Source: Nocardia gamkensis NBRC 108242
GTDB taxonomy: Bacteria; Actinomycetota; Actinomycetes; Mycobacteriales; Mycobacteriaceae
NCBI RefSeq assembly: GCF_001612985.1
Contig: NZ_BDBM01000033.1
Span: forward strand, 1-64,000
Direction of reading: 5' to 3'
DNA length: 64,000 bases
Positions 9,496 to 18,078 of the stretch are shown in pieces. Under the pieces are notes generated by a model. The model saw only the letters and a list, made by a program, of their open reading frames with translations. It had not been told where the DNA came from and did not search any database. The stretch's first letter is position 1. The number at the start of each line of letters is the position of its first letter. Made by a program: the position numbers and the translations under genes.

Positions 9496-11750
9496 TGCGC
9501 GTGGACGTGTGCCGCGCCGGGAGCGCGCACCTTTCCGGTCGCGATCAGCTCGTCCCACTGCTTCTGCACTTCCTTCTCCGCCGCGGTGGCGAGGAAACCG
9601 CTGGGCGCGAAGATCTTCGACGGCTCCTCCGGCGTCTCGGTGGTCTTCGTCTCGCCGGAGCGCCAGGCGCGATAGGCGACCAACCCGCCGACCACCGCGA
9701 CGATCAGCACCAGCAACGCGAACACGATCGACAACGTGCCCTGGATGAAGGTGTTGCGCACGATCGCGGTCATATCGTCCTGCGTCTTCGCCGTCAGGCA
9801 CAACTTCCCGGCGTCCTGCGCGGCCTGGCAGATGCTGTGCTGCTTCCAGTAGCCGAGCTTCGGGTCGGCGGAGAAGATCTTCTGCCACGATGCCGTCATG
9901 GTCACCAGCAGGTCCCAGACCAGCGGAATGCCGGGCACCCAGGCCCATTTCGCGAGGCCCTTCTTCACCACGATCACCAGTACCACGGTCAACGCGATGG
10001 CCGCGAGCAACTGGTTGGCGATGCCGAACAGCGGGAACAGCGTGTTGATGCCGCCCAGCGGGTCGGTGACGCCCATCAGCAGGATCGAACCCCATGCAGC
10101 GACCACGATGGCGGAGCACAGCCACGCGCCCACCCGCCAGGACGGATCACGGAACTTCTTCGCCGCCCCGCCGAAGTTGCCCAGCGCGTCCGAGAGCATG
10201 AACCGCGCCACCCGGGTGCCCGCGTCGATCGTGGTGAGGATGAACAGCGCCTCGAACATGATCGCGAAGTGGTACCAGAACGACTTCATGCTCGCGCCGC
10301 CGAGGAACTGGTGGAACACCTCCGAGATGCCGACCGCCAGCGTCGGCGCGCCGCCCGTGCGCGAGATGATCGACGATTCGCCGACGTCGCTCGCCGCCTG
10401 GCTCAGCTCAGCCGGAGTGACCGCGGGACCGCTGAGCCCGAGGCTGTTGGTGTAGGCCGCGGCCTTCTCCGCGGTGCCGCCGGTGAGGCCGAGCGGCGCG
10501 TTCATCGCGAAGTACAGGTGCTGGTCGATGATCGAGGCGGTGATGATGGCCATGACCGCGACGAACGACTCCATCAGCATGCCGCCGTAGCCGATCATCC
10601 GGGCGTGCGATTCCTTCTCCAGCAGCTTCGGCGTGGTGCCGGAGGAGACCAGTGCGTGGAACCCGCTCAGCGCGCCGCAGGCGATGGTGATGAACAGGAA
10701 CGGGAACAGCGAGCCCGCGAAGGCAGGCCCGGTGCCGGTGGACGCGAACGACGAGACCGCGGGGGCGTGCAGCACCGGCAGCGTGACGAGGATGCCCACC
10801 GCGAGCAGCCCGATGGTGCCGACCTTCATGAACGTCGACAGGTAGTCGCGCGGCGCGAGCAGCAGCCACACCGGAAGCACCGAGGCGACGAAGCCGTAGG
10901 CGATCAGCAGCCATGAGATGGCCACCGGCGAGAGCGTGAACCAGTCCGCGCCCCAGTCGGTTTCCGATACCCAACCGCCGCTCACGATGGCCAGCAGCAG
11001 CAGCGCGAATCCGATCACGGAGACCTCGCCGACCTTGCCCGGCCGCAGGAACCGCAGGTACACGCCCATGAACAGCGCGATCGGAATGGTCATGCCGATC
11101 GAGAAGACGCCCCACGGGCTGTGCGCGAGCGCGTTGACGACCACCAGAGCGAGCACCGCCAGCAGGATCATCATGATCACCAGCACGCCGACGATGGCCG
11201 ACCAGCCGCCGATCACCCCCAGCTCGTCCCTGGCCATCTGCCCGAGGCTGCGGCCGCGCCGCTTCATCGAGACCCACAGCACCAGGTAGTCCTGCACCGC
11301 GCCGGCCAGTACCACGCCGACCACGATCCAGATGGTCCCCGGCAGGTAGCCCATCTGCGCGGCCAGCACCGGCCCGACCAGCGGACCCGCGCCCGCGATG
11401 GCGGCGAAATGGTGCCCATAGAGCACCCGCCGGTCCATCGGCATGTAGTCCTTGCCGTTCTCCAGGATCTCGGCGGGCGTGGCCAGGTCGTCACGCGGTT
11501 CGACGATCTTGCGTTCGATGAACCTGGCGTAGAACCGATACGCGAGGATGTAGGTGGACACCGCCGCGATCACGATCCACACCGCGTTCACCGATTCGCC
11601 CCGCGAGATGGCGAGTACGGCCCAGGCTATGGCGCCGAGTACGGCGATCCCGCCGAAGATCAATTTCTTGGCCGGTGTGATCGGGGACTTGTCGACCACG
11701 CCGACGGGCGGCAGATCGGGATCGGTCCGCAGATATTCGATTGTCGCCAT
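9492..11750 (-). CDS. cstA: Carbon starvation protein CstA family transporter
   Basis: CstA-family proteins are inner-membrane carriers for pyruvate or peptides induced when carbon runs short. The 752-aa product begins at ATG 11750 (MATIEYLRTD), preceded by a good ribosome-binding site (AGGAGAGAAGG); upstream in-frame sequence is intergenic. Family landmarks include GHHFAAIAGAGPLVGPVLAAQ, the loop DYLVLWVSMKRRGRSLGQMA, and many hydrophobic segments through to about residue 690. The C-terminal tail (KTTETPEEPSKIF...) is hydrophilic. It is operonic with the YbdD-like gene. A CRP-like site lies in the shared upstream region. Confidence 0.93.
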   Translation of the reverse strand: MATIEYLRTDPDLPPVGVVDKSPITPAKKLIFGGIAVLGAIAWAVLAISRGESVNAVWIVIAAVSTYILAYRFYARFIERKIVEPRDDLATPAEILENGKDYMPMDRRVLYGHHFAAIAGAGPLVGPVLAAQMGYLPGTIWIVVGVVLAGAVQDYLVLWVSMKRRGRSLGQMARDELGVIGGWSAIVGVLVIMMILLAVLALVVVNALAHSPWGVFSIGMTIPIALFMGVYLRFLRPGKVGEVSVIGFALLLLAIVSGGWVSETDWGADWFTLSPVAISWLLIAYGFVASVLPVWLLLAPRDYLSTFMKVGTIGLLAVGILVTLPVLHAPAVSSFASTGTGPAFAGSLFPFLFITIACGALSGFHALVSSGTTPKLLEKESHARMIGYGGMLMESFVAVMAIITASIIDQHLYFAMNAPLGLTGGTAEKAAAYTNSLGLSGPAVTPAELSQAASDVGESSIISRTGGAPTLAVGISEVFHQFLGGASMKSFWYHFAIMFEALFILTTIDAGTRVARFMLSDALGNFGGAAKKFRDPSWRVGAWLCSAIVVAAWGSILLMGVTDPLGGINTLFPLFGIANQLLAAIALTVVLVIVVKKGLAKWAWVPGIPLVWDLLVTMTASWQKIFSADPKLGYWKQHSICQAAQDAGKLCLTAKTQDDMTAIVRNTFIQGTLSIVFALLVLIVAVVGGLVAYRAWRSGETKTTETPEEPSKIFAPSGFLATAAEKEVQKQWDELIATGKVRAPGAAHVHAQ

Positions 11751-11868
11751 CTGCCTTCTCTCCTGTAAAACGCGCAGGATCTTGCTGAAACACGTGACAA
11801 CGTATCCGATCAATGATCGCCGTCGTGCCGATTCCGGACGCCGGGCGGGCACCGTGAAATATTGTTCA

Positions 11869-11884
11869 TGTGTCGGCCGTCACC
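11869..11884. promoter_or_regulatory. Candidate CRP/GlxR-type binding site between cstA and the ABC operon
   Basis: The sequence TGTGTCGGCCGTCACC fits TGTGA-N6-TCACA at 8 of 10 informative positions. It sits about 120 bases upstream of cstA and about 70 bases upstream of the divergent sugar-type ABC operon. cstA is CRP-controlled in Escherichia coli. Control here is inferred. Confidence 0.35.
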
Positions 11885-11950
11885 AGGTGATTGCCGAACG
11901 TATGCTGCCATGCGGTTCGAGAAGCTCCACATCCGCCCTGGAGGAGGGCT

Positions 11951-13267
11951 GTGTTGCGTGCGAATCCCGTCGCCCGGGTCCGTCGCCGGACGCTGCTCGG
12001 GTCGGCGCTGGCCGCGCCGCTGCTGGCCGGCGGCGGTTGCGGTTCCGATGACGACGCGCTGACCTTCTTCTTCCAGGCCAGGCCGGAAGAGGCACGGGTG
12101 CGGCTGAAGATCATCGACGAGTTCCGGAAATCGCACCCCGGCATCCGGATTCGCACCATCGTGTCGGGGCCGGATCCGTTGCAGCAGATGCTCACCTACT
12201 GCGCGGGCGGTAAGTGCCCGGACGTGCTGATGGCGTGGGAGCTGCTCTATTCGGGGCTGGCCGAGCGCGGGGTCCTGCTGGATCTGAACACGCTGCTGGA
12301 CCGCGACCCCCGCTACGCAGCCGAGCTGAAAGCCGACAGCTACCCGGAGCTGTATGACACCTTCGCTTACGCGGGCGGGCAGTACGCTCTGCCCGAACAG
12401 TGGTCCGGCGTGTTCCTGTACTACAACCGGACCCTGTTCGAGGAGGCCGGGATCACCCCGCCCGCACGCTGGCGGGACGCCTGGACGTTCGACGAGTTCC
12501 TGGCCGCGGCCACGGCGTTGACCAGGCGCGACTCGTCCGGACGGACCCGGTGGGGTTTCGCCGACGCCTGGGTGCCGTACTTCTCGGCGGCCTGCTTCGG
12601 CATGAACAACGGCGCCGAATGGTTCTCGCCCTCGGTCAACCCGACCAGGACCAACCTCGGCGATCCGCGCTTCGCCGAAGGCTTCCAGTTCTACGCCGAT
12701 CTCGCCGTACGCCACCGCGTGGCGCCGAAAGCCGCCGACACGCTCTCGGTTTCGGCGCCCGACCTGTTCCGGCGCGGCCGGGCGGCGATGGCGTTGGGCG
12801 GGCACTGGCTGTACTCCGAATTCGCCGGGCACGACGATCTCGCGATCGACGTCACGGTGCTGCCGGTCGGCCCGCACGGCGGTCCCGGTGCCATCACCGA
12901 CGTCGGCAGTACCGGCCTGGCCATCGCCGCGGACAGTCCGCGCGTCGAACAGGCCTGGGAGTTCGTGAAGTTCGCGACCGGGCCGGTGGGGCAGGCGATC
13001 ATCGCCGCGTCCGGGCTGTTCGTTCCGGTGCTGAAATCGGCCATGAGTTCACCGGGTTTCGCCGCCGCACACCGCGAGGTCCGCAACCTCGAGGTGTTCA
13101 CCGACGGCCCGGCCAGCTCCCGTCCTCTGCCGGTGACGCCGGCGTGGGGGAAGGTGTCCGCCCTGCTCGAACGCGGCTCCAACCGGGTGCTGCGCGGCGC
13201 CGCCACCGCCGCGTCCTTGGACGGGCGCTTCGCCTCCGACGTCGACGCGCTGCTGGAGACACCGTGA
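11951..13267 (+). CDS. ABC transporter extracellular solute-binding protein (family 1 type)
   Basis: This 438-aa protein captures a substrate for the two permeases that follow. GTG 11951 is chosen because GGAGGAGG sits just upstream and the result is a compact signal: RRRTLLGSALAAPLLAGGGC, with twin arginines and a possible lipid-attachment cysteine at about residue 33 (the GGGC context is a weak lipobox). The mature part has the family layout: PEEARVRLKIIDEFRKSHPGI, CPDVLMAWELLYSGLAE, and a C-terminal VEQAWEFVKFATGP. The stop overlaps the first permease start by 4 bases. Family 1 proteins usually bind sugars or glycerol-3-phosphate; the actual substrate cannot be read. No ATPase gene is adjacent, so a shared MsiK/UgpC-type ATPase is probably used. 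Confidence 0.9.
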   Translation: MLRANPVARVRRRTLLGSALAAPLLAGGGCGSDDDALTFFFQARPEEARVRLKIIDEFRKSHPGIRIRTIVSGPDPLQQMLTYCAGGKCPDVLMAWELLYSGLAERGVLLDLNTLLDRDPRYAAELKADSYPELYDTFAYAGGQYALPEQWSGVFLYYNRTLFEEAGITPPARWRDAWTFDEFLAAATALTRRDSSGRTRWGFADAWVPYFSAACFGMNNGAEWFSPSVNPTRTNLGDPRFAEGFQFYADLAVRHRVAPKAADTLSVSAPDLFRRGRAAMALGGHWLYSEFAGHDDLAIDVTVLPVGPHGGPGAITDVGSTGLAIAADSPRVEQAWEFVKFATGPVGQAIIAASGLFVPVLKSAMSSPGFAAAHREVRNLEVFTDGPASSRPLPVTPAWGKVSALLERGSNRVLRGAATAASLDGRFASDVDALLETP

Positions 13268-14193
13268 CCGGCGCGCAAAGGTCGCAAACATCGGGCAAAA
13301 GGGGTGTGGCCTCCCGGTTGGCGCGGCGTCGAGAACGGGCCGGGTGGGCATTCGTCGCGCCCAACGTGGCGGCCGTCGCGATTTTCTTGTTGTTCCCGTT
13401 GGGATTTTCGCTCTATCTGAGTTTTCATTCGTGGGACTTGTTCAGCCCCATGCGTTTTGTCGGTGTGGACAACTACCGGCGGCTGTTCGGTTCCGACCCG
13501 TTGTTTCTCATCGCGTTGCGCAACACGGCGGTTTTCACCGTATCGACCTTGGTGCCGACGGTGGGCATCGGACTGGTCGTCGCCGCCGCACTGAATCGAA
13601 AGCTGGCCGGTATCGGCCTGTTTCGCACCATCGCGTTTCTGCCGTTGGTCGCCTCGGCGGTCGCCATGGCCGTGGTGTGGCGGTTCCTGTTCACCGACGA
13701 CGGGCTGCTGAACTCGGCGCTGGGCGGGCTCGGCATCGGCGCGGTGCCGTGGCTGACCGACCCCGACTGGGCGCTGGTCTCGCTCAGCATCGTCACCGTG
13801 TGGAAGAGCGTGCCGTTCGCGACGGTCATCCTGCTCGCCGCCATGCAGGGCGTGCCGGAGACGCTCTACGAGGCCGCGAAGATCGACGGAGCCGGTGCGC
13901 TGCGGCGGTTCTTCGCGATCACGCTGCCGCTGATCCGAGGGCCGTTGTCGTTCGTCTTCATCATCACGATCATCAATTCGGTGCAGGCATTCGACCAGGC
14001 CTACGCGCTGACCGGCGGGAACGGGGGACCGGAGACGGGTACGTACCTGTTGGGGATCATGCTGTTCCAGCACGCGTTCGGCTTCTACGAGGTGGGTTAC
14101 GCCTCCGCGCTCGCCTGGGTGATCTTCGCGATGCTGTTCCTGCTGACCCTGGTGCAGCTGCGGCTGGCCCGGCGTTCGGAGGTGGAACAGTGA
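13264..14193 (+). CDS. Sugar-type ABC transporter permease (MalF-like)
   Basis: This 309-aa integral membrane protein has about six hydrophobic segments starting at GWAFVAPNVAAVAIFLLFPLG. The ATPase-coupling EAA loop is present as EAAKIDGAGALRRFFAITLPLI. GTG 13264 overlaps the upstream stop by 4 bases (GTGA), which indicates translational coupling. It forms the channel heterodimer with the next permease. Confidence 0.92.
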   Translation: MTGAQRSQTSGKRGVASRLARRRERAGWAFVAPNVAAVAIFLLFPLGFSLYLSFHSWDLFSPMRFVGVDNYRRLFGSDPLFLIALRNTAVFTVSTLVPTVGIGLVVAAALNRKLAGIGLFRTIAFLPLVASAVAMAVVWRFLFTDDGLLNSALGGLGIGAVPWLTDPDWALVSLSIVTVWKSVPFATVILLAAMQGVPETLYEAAKIDGAGALRRFFAITLPLIRGPLSFVFIITIINSVQAFDQAYALTGGNGGPETGTYLLGIMLFQHAFGFYEVGYASALAWVIFAMLFLLTLVQLRLARRSEVEQ

Positions 14194-15098
14194 ACACCTA
14201 CGAGGTGGTGCGGCGCGCACTGCCGGTCCGGCGCGACCGCGCGGGCGTCGTGTTCGGCCGGGTCGACCGGGCGATCGTGCGGCGGCTGCTGCGCGGGACC
14301 GCGATATACGCGGTGCTGGTGGGCATCGCGTGGTGCGCGCTGCTGCCGATCCTGTGGGCGGTGTCGGGCTCGCTGAAGCGGGACGGTGAGATCGCCGACG
14401 CGGCCTTCCTTCCGCAGCGGCCGCAGTGGTCGAACTACGGAAAGGTCTTCGAACTGCTGCCGATGGGGCGGATGCTGCTCAACACCACGGTCTACGCGCT
14501 GTGTGTCACGGCGGGGCAGGTCTTCTTCTGCTCGCTGGCCGGTTACGCGTTCGCGCGCCTCCGTTTTCGCGGGCGGGACGTGCTGTTCCTCGCCTACCTC
14601 GCGACGCTGATGGTGCCGCTGACCGTGACGGTGATCCCGCAGTTCCTGCTGATGCGGGCGTTCGGCTGGGTGGACACCCCGTGGGCGATGATCGTTCCCG
14701 GCCTGTTCGGCAGCGCGTTCGGCACGTATTTGATGCGGCAGTTCTTCCGCACGCTGCCCGACGAACTGGAGGAGGCCGCCATCCTCGACGGCTGCAACAC
14801 CTGGCAGGTCTACTGGCGGGTCCTGCTGCCGCACACCCGTCCGGCCCTGATGGTGCTCGCCGTGCTCACCTGGATCACCGTGTGGAACGACTTCCTCTGG
14901 CCGCTGGTCATGATCCAGCGCGAGGACGTTGCCACCGCGACACTGGGCCTGGTCCGGCTGCAAGGCCAGTACCACACCCAGTGGCCGATCCTGATGGCCG
15001 CCGCGATCGTCATCCTGGTTCCGCTGCTGGTGATCTACGCGATCGCCCAGCGCGCGTTCATCCGCGGCATCGCGATGTCGGGGCTCGGCGGGCGTTGA
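14190..15098 (+). CDS. Sugar-type ABC transporter permease (MalG-like)
   Basis: This 302-aa protein has six predicted membrane segments and the MalG-type EAA loop EEAAILDGCNTWQVYWRVLLPHTRPALM. It starts at GTG 14190, overlapping the stop of the first permease by 4 bases. The cytoplasmic N-terminus is Arg-rich (VVRRALPVRRDRAGVV). It closes the three-gene import operon, and a strong hairpin follows 30 bases after the stop. Confidence 0.92.
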   Translation: MNTYEVVRRALPVRRDRAGVVFGRVDRAIVRRLLRGTAIYAVLVGIAWCALLPILWAVSGSLKRDGEIADAAFLPQRPQWSNYGKVFELLPMGRMLLNTTVYALCVTAGQVFFCSLAGYAFARLRFRGRDVLFLAYLATLMVPLTVTVIPQFLLMRAFGWVDTPWAMIVPGLFGSAFGTYLMRQFFRTLPDELEEAAILDGCNTWQVYWRVLLPHTRPALMVLAVLTWITVWNDFLWPLVMIQREDVATATLGLVRLQGQYHTQWPILMAAAIVILVPLLVIYAIAQRAFIRGIAMSGLGGR

Positions 15099-15128
15099 GC
15101 AGGACCTCGCCCGCCAACGGGGAAGCTG

Positions 15129-15155
15129 CCGCGGGGCCTCGGCAAGGCCCCGCGG
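15129..15155 (+). terminator. Hairpin after the ABC importer operon
   Basis: A perfect 11-bp stem (CCGCGGGGCCT / AGGCCCCGCGG) encloses a 5-base loop. There is no U-tract, which is common for actinobacterial terminators. It lies between convergent genes and could serve both. Confidence 0.65.
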
Positions 15156-15189
15156 TCAGGTAGCGGACGGGCGTCGTCGGCCGCGCCGA

Positions 15190-15606
15190 TCAAGCGCCCC
15201 AATAGGTGCCGAAGCTCCAGAGGTTGCCCTCCGGGTCGCGGACCGTGAAGCCGCGCGAGCCGTAGTCCTCGTCGCGCAGGTCGCGGACCACTTCGGCGCC
15301 CGCGGCGGTCGCGCGGGCGAACAAGGCGTCGGGCTCCTCGCAGACCAGATAGACAGAGTCGGTGCCGGTCGGGCGGGTGCCGAACGGGCTGTCGTCCTTG
15401 CCTGCCGAGCCGAACATGACGCCGCCGCCGAGCGGCCAGCGCAGTTCCGCGTGCTCGACGATCGACGGGTCGTCCTCGCGGGTGTAGAGCGCGGCTTCCC
15501 GGAAGCCGAACGCCTCGACGAGGAAGGTGGCCATGGCGCGGGCATCGCGGAAGGTCAGCGCGGGCCAGACGGCGGTGCGGGTGCTGGTTTCTGTCGGATT
15601 CGTCAT
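15190..15606 (-). CDS. VOC-superfamily (glyoxalase/bleomycin-resistance type) protein
   Basis: The 138-aa product has the paired beta-alpha-beta-beta-beta modules of VOC proteins: ALTFRDARAMATFLVEAFGF opens the first and SVYLVCEEPDALFARATAAGAEVV the second, with the closing motif GFTVRDPEGNLWSFGTYWGA. It starts at ATG 15606. It lies 10 bases downstream of an AraC-type regulator gene, so it is probably in that operon. The family covers metal-dependent lyases, dioxygenases and drug-binding proteins, and the substrate cannot be told from sequence. Confidence 0.88.
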   Translation of the reverse strand: MTNPTETSTRTAVWPALTFRDARAMATFLVEAFGFREAALYTREDDPSIVEHAELRWPLGGGVMFGSAGKDDSPFGTRPTGTDSVYLVCEEPDALFARATAAGAEVVRDLRDEDYGSRGFTVRDPEGNLWSFGTYWGA

Positions 15607-15616
15607 GGCTGAATCA

Positions 15617-16453
15617 TCATCCGGCGGACTCGTCGGCGGCTTGGACGGATGGAACCTCCTCGGCGAGCCAGACGGTCGGGCTCGTCCCGGCGAGGTCGGC
15701 GAAGTCGCGGTCCAGATGGGCCTGGTCGTAATAGCCGCACGCGGCGGCCACCTGGGCGATGGTGATGTAGGACGGCGTGTGCGCGAGCATGCGGCGGGCT
15801 CGTTCGAAACGCGTGATCCGGGCCGCGAGCTTCGGGCTCAGCCCGAACTCGCGATTGAACCGGCGCGTCAGATGCTGCCTGCTCCACCCGATCTCCTCGG
15901 CCAGCGGGCCGACCGCGATCGCGCCGCCGGAACCGACCACGGCGCGCCAGGCCCAGGTGAGTTCCGGACGCACCGCGCGGTCGGGATCGGCGAGCGCGCA
16001 GAGCACCCGATCGCATACGGCGAAACGTTCCGGCCAGCTCGGCGCGGATTGCAACCGTTCCCACAGCTCGAGGCCGACCGGACCCACGACGTCGGACAAT
16101 TCGACCGACGTGTCCCACAGCGCCGCCGCGGGCATGCCGAACAAGGTGCGGCAACCGAGTGGCGTGAGCGCCACGGCGACGCCCTCCTGGTGACCGTCGT
16201 GCGCGATCAGCGCCGTGCTCTCCTGTAGGCCGCTCAGCACGCACCGGTAGTTCCGCGGAGACTGTCGCGGATCGGTCTGCTCGACGACGTCGATCGTCGG
16301 GCCGATCCCGACGATGAAAGTCATGTGCCGCGAAGGCAACCCACGATGGGTCGCCGCCGCGAACCCGGACATGCGATACCCGATATAGCGGTCGATGAAG
16401 GCGGCGAGCACGGGCGCCGGACGCGCCGTCACCACCTCCGTGGTCGGCTCCAT
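15617..16453 (-). CDS. AraC-family transcriptional regulator
   Basis: This 278-aa protein has an N-terminal sensing domain (RYIGYRMSGFAAATHRGLPSRHMTFIVGI) and a C-terminal AraC DNA-binding domain with both helix-turn-helix units: IGWSRQHLTRRFNREFGLSPK and IAQVAAACGYYDQAHLDRDFADLAGTSPTVW. It starts at ATG 16453 and is transcribed with the VOC gene 10 bases downstream. The N-terminal layout is like that of regulators paired with VOC or cupin genes. The inducer is unknown. Confidence 0.9.
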   Translation of the reverse strand: MEPTTEVVTARPAPVLAAFIDRYIGYRMSGFAAATHRGLPSRHMTFIVGIGPTIDVVEQTDPRQSPRNYRCVLSGLQESTALIAHDGHQEGVAVALTPLGCRTLFGMPAAALWDTSVELSDVVGPVGLELWERLQSAPSWPERFAVCDRVLCALADPDRAVRPELTWAWRAVVGSGGAIAVGPLAEEIGWSRQHLTRRFNREFGLSPKLAARITRFERARRMLAHTPSYITIAQVAAACGYYDQAHLDRDFADLAGTSPTVWLAEEVPSVQAADESAG

Positions 16454-16851
16454 GCTGGTCAGGCTACGCCGGGGGACCGACAGATGGCGCGATCAGCCGA
16501 CGTCGACGTGCTTGTGTATCGCCGTTTTCGTCGGAGGCCGATCGAGCAGGCAGGTGGCGAGTCGTCGCGGGTGAGGCGGATGCCGAACAGCACGTTCCCT
16601 CGCCGCGGTGCGGTAGGGGCCTTTGGCCGCATGGTCGGTGAGCTGTGGCGCGCGGACGATCCTCCAGCACCGCCTCGCTCGCCGATTGTTCGGGCTCAGG
16701 GTGGTGGTCTGCGTGCCGCGGACGATGGCGCTCGGCGTGATGCCGGCGCGAGTTCGGGCGGGTCGGCTGACGCCTATTGGAGTCGGCCCGGGCGCATGGC
16801 TACGACTTACCCGGGTGGCTCTCCGCCGATTCCAGCCGCCGGTGAGATGTA
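16454..16851. other. Intergenic stretch without a supportable gene
   Basis: No frame here shows a protein I recognise, a convincing start with a ribosome-binding site, or a clear RNA fold. Open frames on both strands are Arg/Pro-rich and look like high-GC shadows. It separates the AraC regulator from the oxidoreductase gene, with a palindrome at its right edge. Confidence 0.5.
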
Positions 16852-16870
16852 CCACTACAGCGTGTAGTGG
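16852..16870. promoter_or_regulatory. 19-bp palindrome upstream of the oxidoreductase gene
   Basis: The perfect arms CCACTACA and TGTAGTGG flank 3 bases, 62 bases upstream of the next start codon. The TACA-N-TGTA form is typical of operators for TetR- or BlaI-type repressors. No candidate repressor gene is adjacent. Confidence 0.45.
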
Positions 16871-16931
16871 ACTGTCTTCGCCCGTCGTGATCCGGTTACC
16901 GTTACGCCTTCTAACGATTTCTGGAGGTGTG

Positions 16932-17855
16932 ATGCGGCGGGTGCAGTACGAGCGCAGCGGTGGTCCCGAGGTGCTCGAGCTCGTCTCGGCCGAGGTCCCG
17001 ACGCCAGGGCCGGGGGAGTTGCTGGTCCGTGTCGAGGCGGTCGGGGTGACCCTGCCGGTGGTGCGAAAGGTGCGTGAGCAGCGCGAACCGATCGCGTTGG
17101 GCGGCGAGGTCGCGGGTGAGGTGGTCGCGGTAGGCGATGGCGTCGAGCGGTACACGCCCGGCTACCGCGTGACCGGGCTCGTATTCGGACACGGCTATGC
17201 CGACTACGCCTTGCTGTCGGCGGCCATGGCCTCGCCGATTCCCGACGGAGCGTCGGCGGTCGACGCGGTCGCGCTGGTGCGCAGCGGTCTGGTGGCTCTG
17301 GGCGCGCTCAGTGCCGCGTCTCCGCAGGAAGGCGAGTCCGCCTTGATCACCGCCGCCGCGAGTGGCGTCGGTCATCTCGCGGTCCAGCTCGCGCGGGTGC
17401 GCGGCGCGGCCCGAGTGGTCGGCGCGGTGTCGGATCTCGCGAAGGCGGATTTCGTACGGAATCTCGGAGCCGACGACGTGGTCGAGTACAGCCAGGAGCC
17501 CTGGGGCGCTCCCGCCGACTACGTGCTCGATGCGGTCGGCGGCGACCTCCTGACGCCCGCGCTCGCGGCCCTGGCCCCCGGCGGCCGTTTGGTCGCCTAC
17601 AGCTCCGGCGGCGGCGCCATCGAGGCATACGACCTGCTCGTCGGCGCGAAATCCGTCATCGGCTTCCAAATGGCCCGTATCGCGCAAAAACAGCCCGACC
17701 TATACGAGCACTGGCGCCAAGAGCTGTGGCAGTACTTCGCCTCCGGCCAACTACGCCCCGCCGTGCACGCCGAATACTCCCTCGAGGAAGCCGCCGCCGC
17801 CCACGCCGCCATCGAGCATCGCGCCAACCTCGGCAAAGTCGTCCTCATCCCCTGA
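16932..17855 (+). CDS. Zinc-less quinone oxidoreductase-like protein (MDR superfamily)
   Basis: This 307-aa NADPH-dependent oxidoreductase of the quinone reductase branch starts at ATG 16932 with a ribosome-binding site CTGGAGG. It has an N-terminal GroES-like fold (PTPGPGELLVRVEAVGVTLPVVRKV) and a Rossmann domain with the nucleotide motif AASGVGHLAVQLARVRGA. The segment DYVLDAVGGDLLTPALAALAPGGRLVAYSS is typical of the family. The catalytic zinc cysteines of alcohol dehydrogenases are absent, as expected for this branch. A 19-bp palindrome 62 bases upstream suggests repressor control. The natural substrate is unknown. Confidence 0.88.
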   Translation: MRRVQYERSGGPEVLELVSAEVPTPGPGELLVRVEAVGVTLPVVRKVREQREPIALGGEVAGEVVAVGDGVERYTPGYRVTGLVFGHGYADYALLSAAMASPIPDGASAVDAVALVRSGLVALGALSAASPQEGESALITAAASGVGHLAVQLARVRGAARVVGAVSDLAKADFVRNLGADDVVEYSQEPWGAPADYVLDAVGGDLLTPALAALAPGGRLVAYSSGGGAIEAYDLLVGAKSVIGFQMARIAQKQPDLYEHWRQELWQYFASGQLRPAVHAEYSLEEAAAAHAAIEHRANLGKVVLIP

Positions 17856-17864
17856 CGCGCGCCT

Positions 17865-17928
17865 CGCGAGTGGCACATGATCGCGCCGAAGCCAAGCGAG
17901 AGGGCTGCTTCGTGGTGTGCCACTCGCG
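17865..17928. repeat. Nested inverted repeat between the oxidoreductase gene and ychF
   Basis: The outer arms CGCGAGTGGCACA (17865-17877) and TGTGCCACTCGCG (17916-17928) are perfect over 13 bp. Inside them, CGAAGC (17887-17892) pairs with GCTTCG (17907-17912). It begins 10 bases after the stop, so it may act as a terminator, but its nested form and 64-bp size also fit a small dispersed repeat. Confidence 0.6.
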
Positions 17929-18078
17929 GCATGGGCGGGGATCGCCGGGGCCGGTCGTGCCCGACGGCGATGTCAGTGTTCGTGTCGTGGGCGGAGAGGT
18001 ATCGGCGCTGGTGTGGACGCTCGAGTTCGGGCGGCCGCGGGGGAGTGGAGCCGGTGCGCCGCGTAGACTCCCTTCCTC

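Noticed and set aside
10408..11277. A minus-strand frame offset from cstA
   Set aside because: It is an out-of-frame reading of cstA with His/Arg-rich composition; the cstA frame carries all family motifs.
16454..16931. Small open frames on both strands before the oxidoreductase gene
   Set aside because: Arg/Pro-rich translations without ribosome-binding sites or recognisable domains; treated as non-coding.
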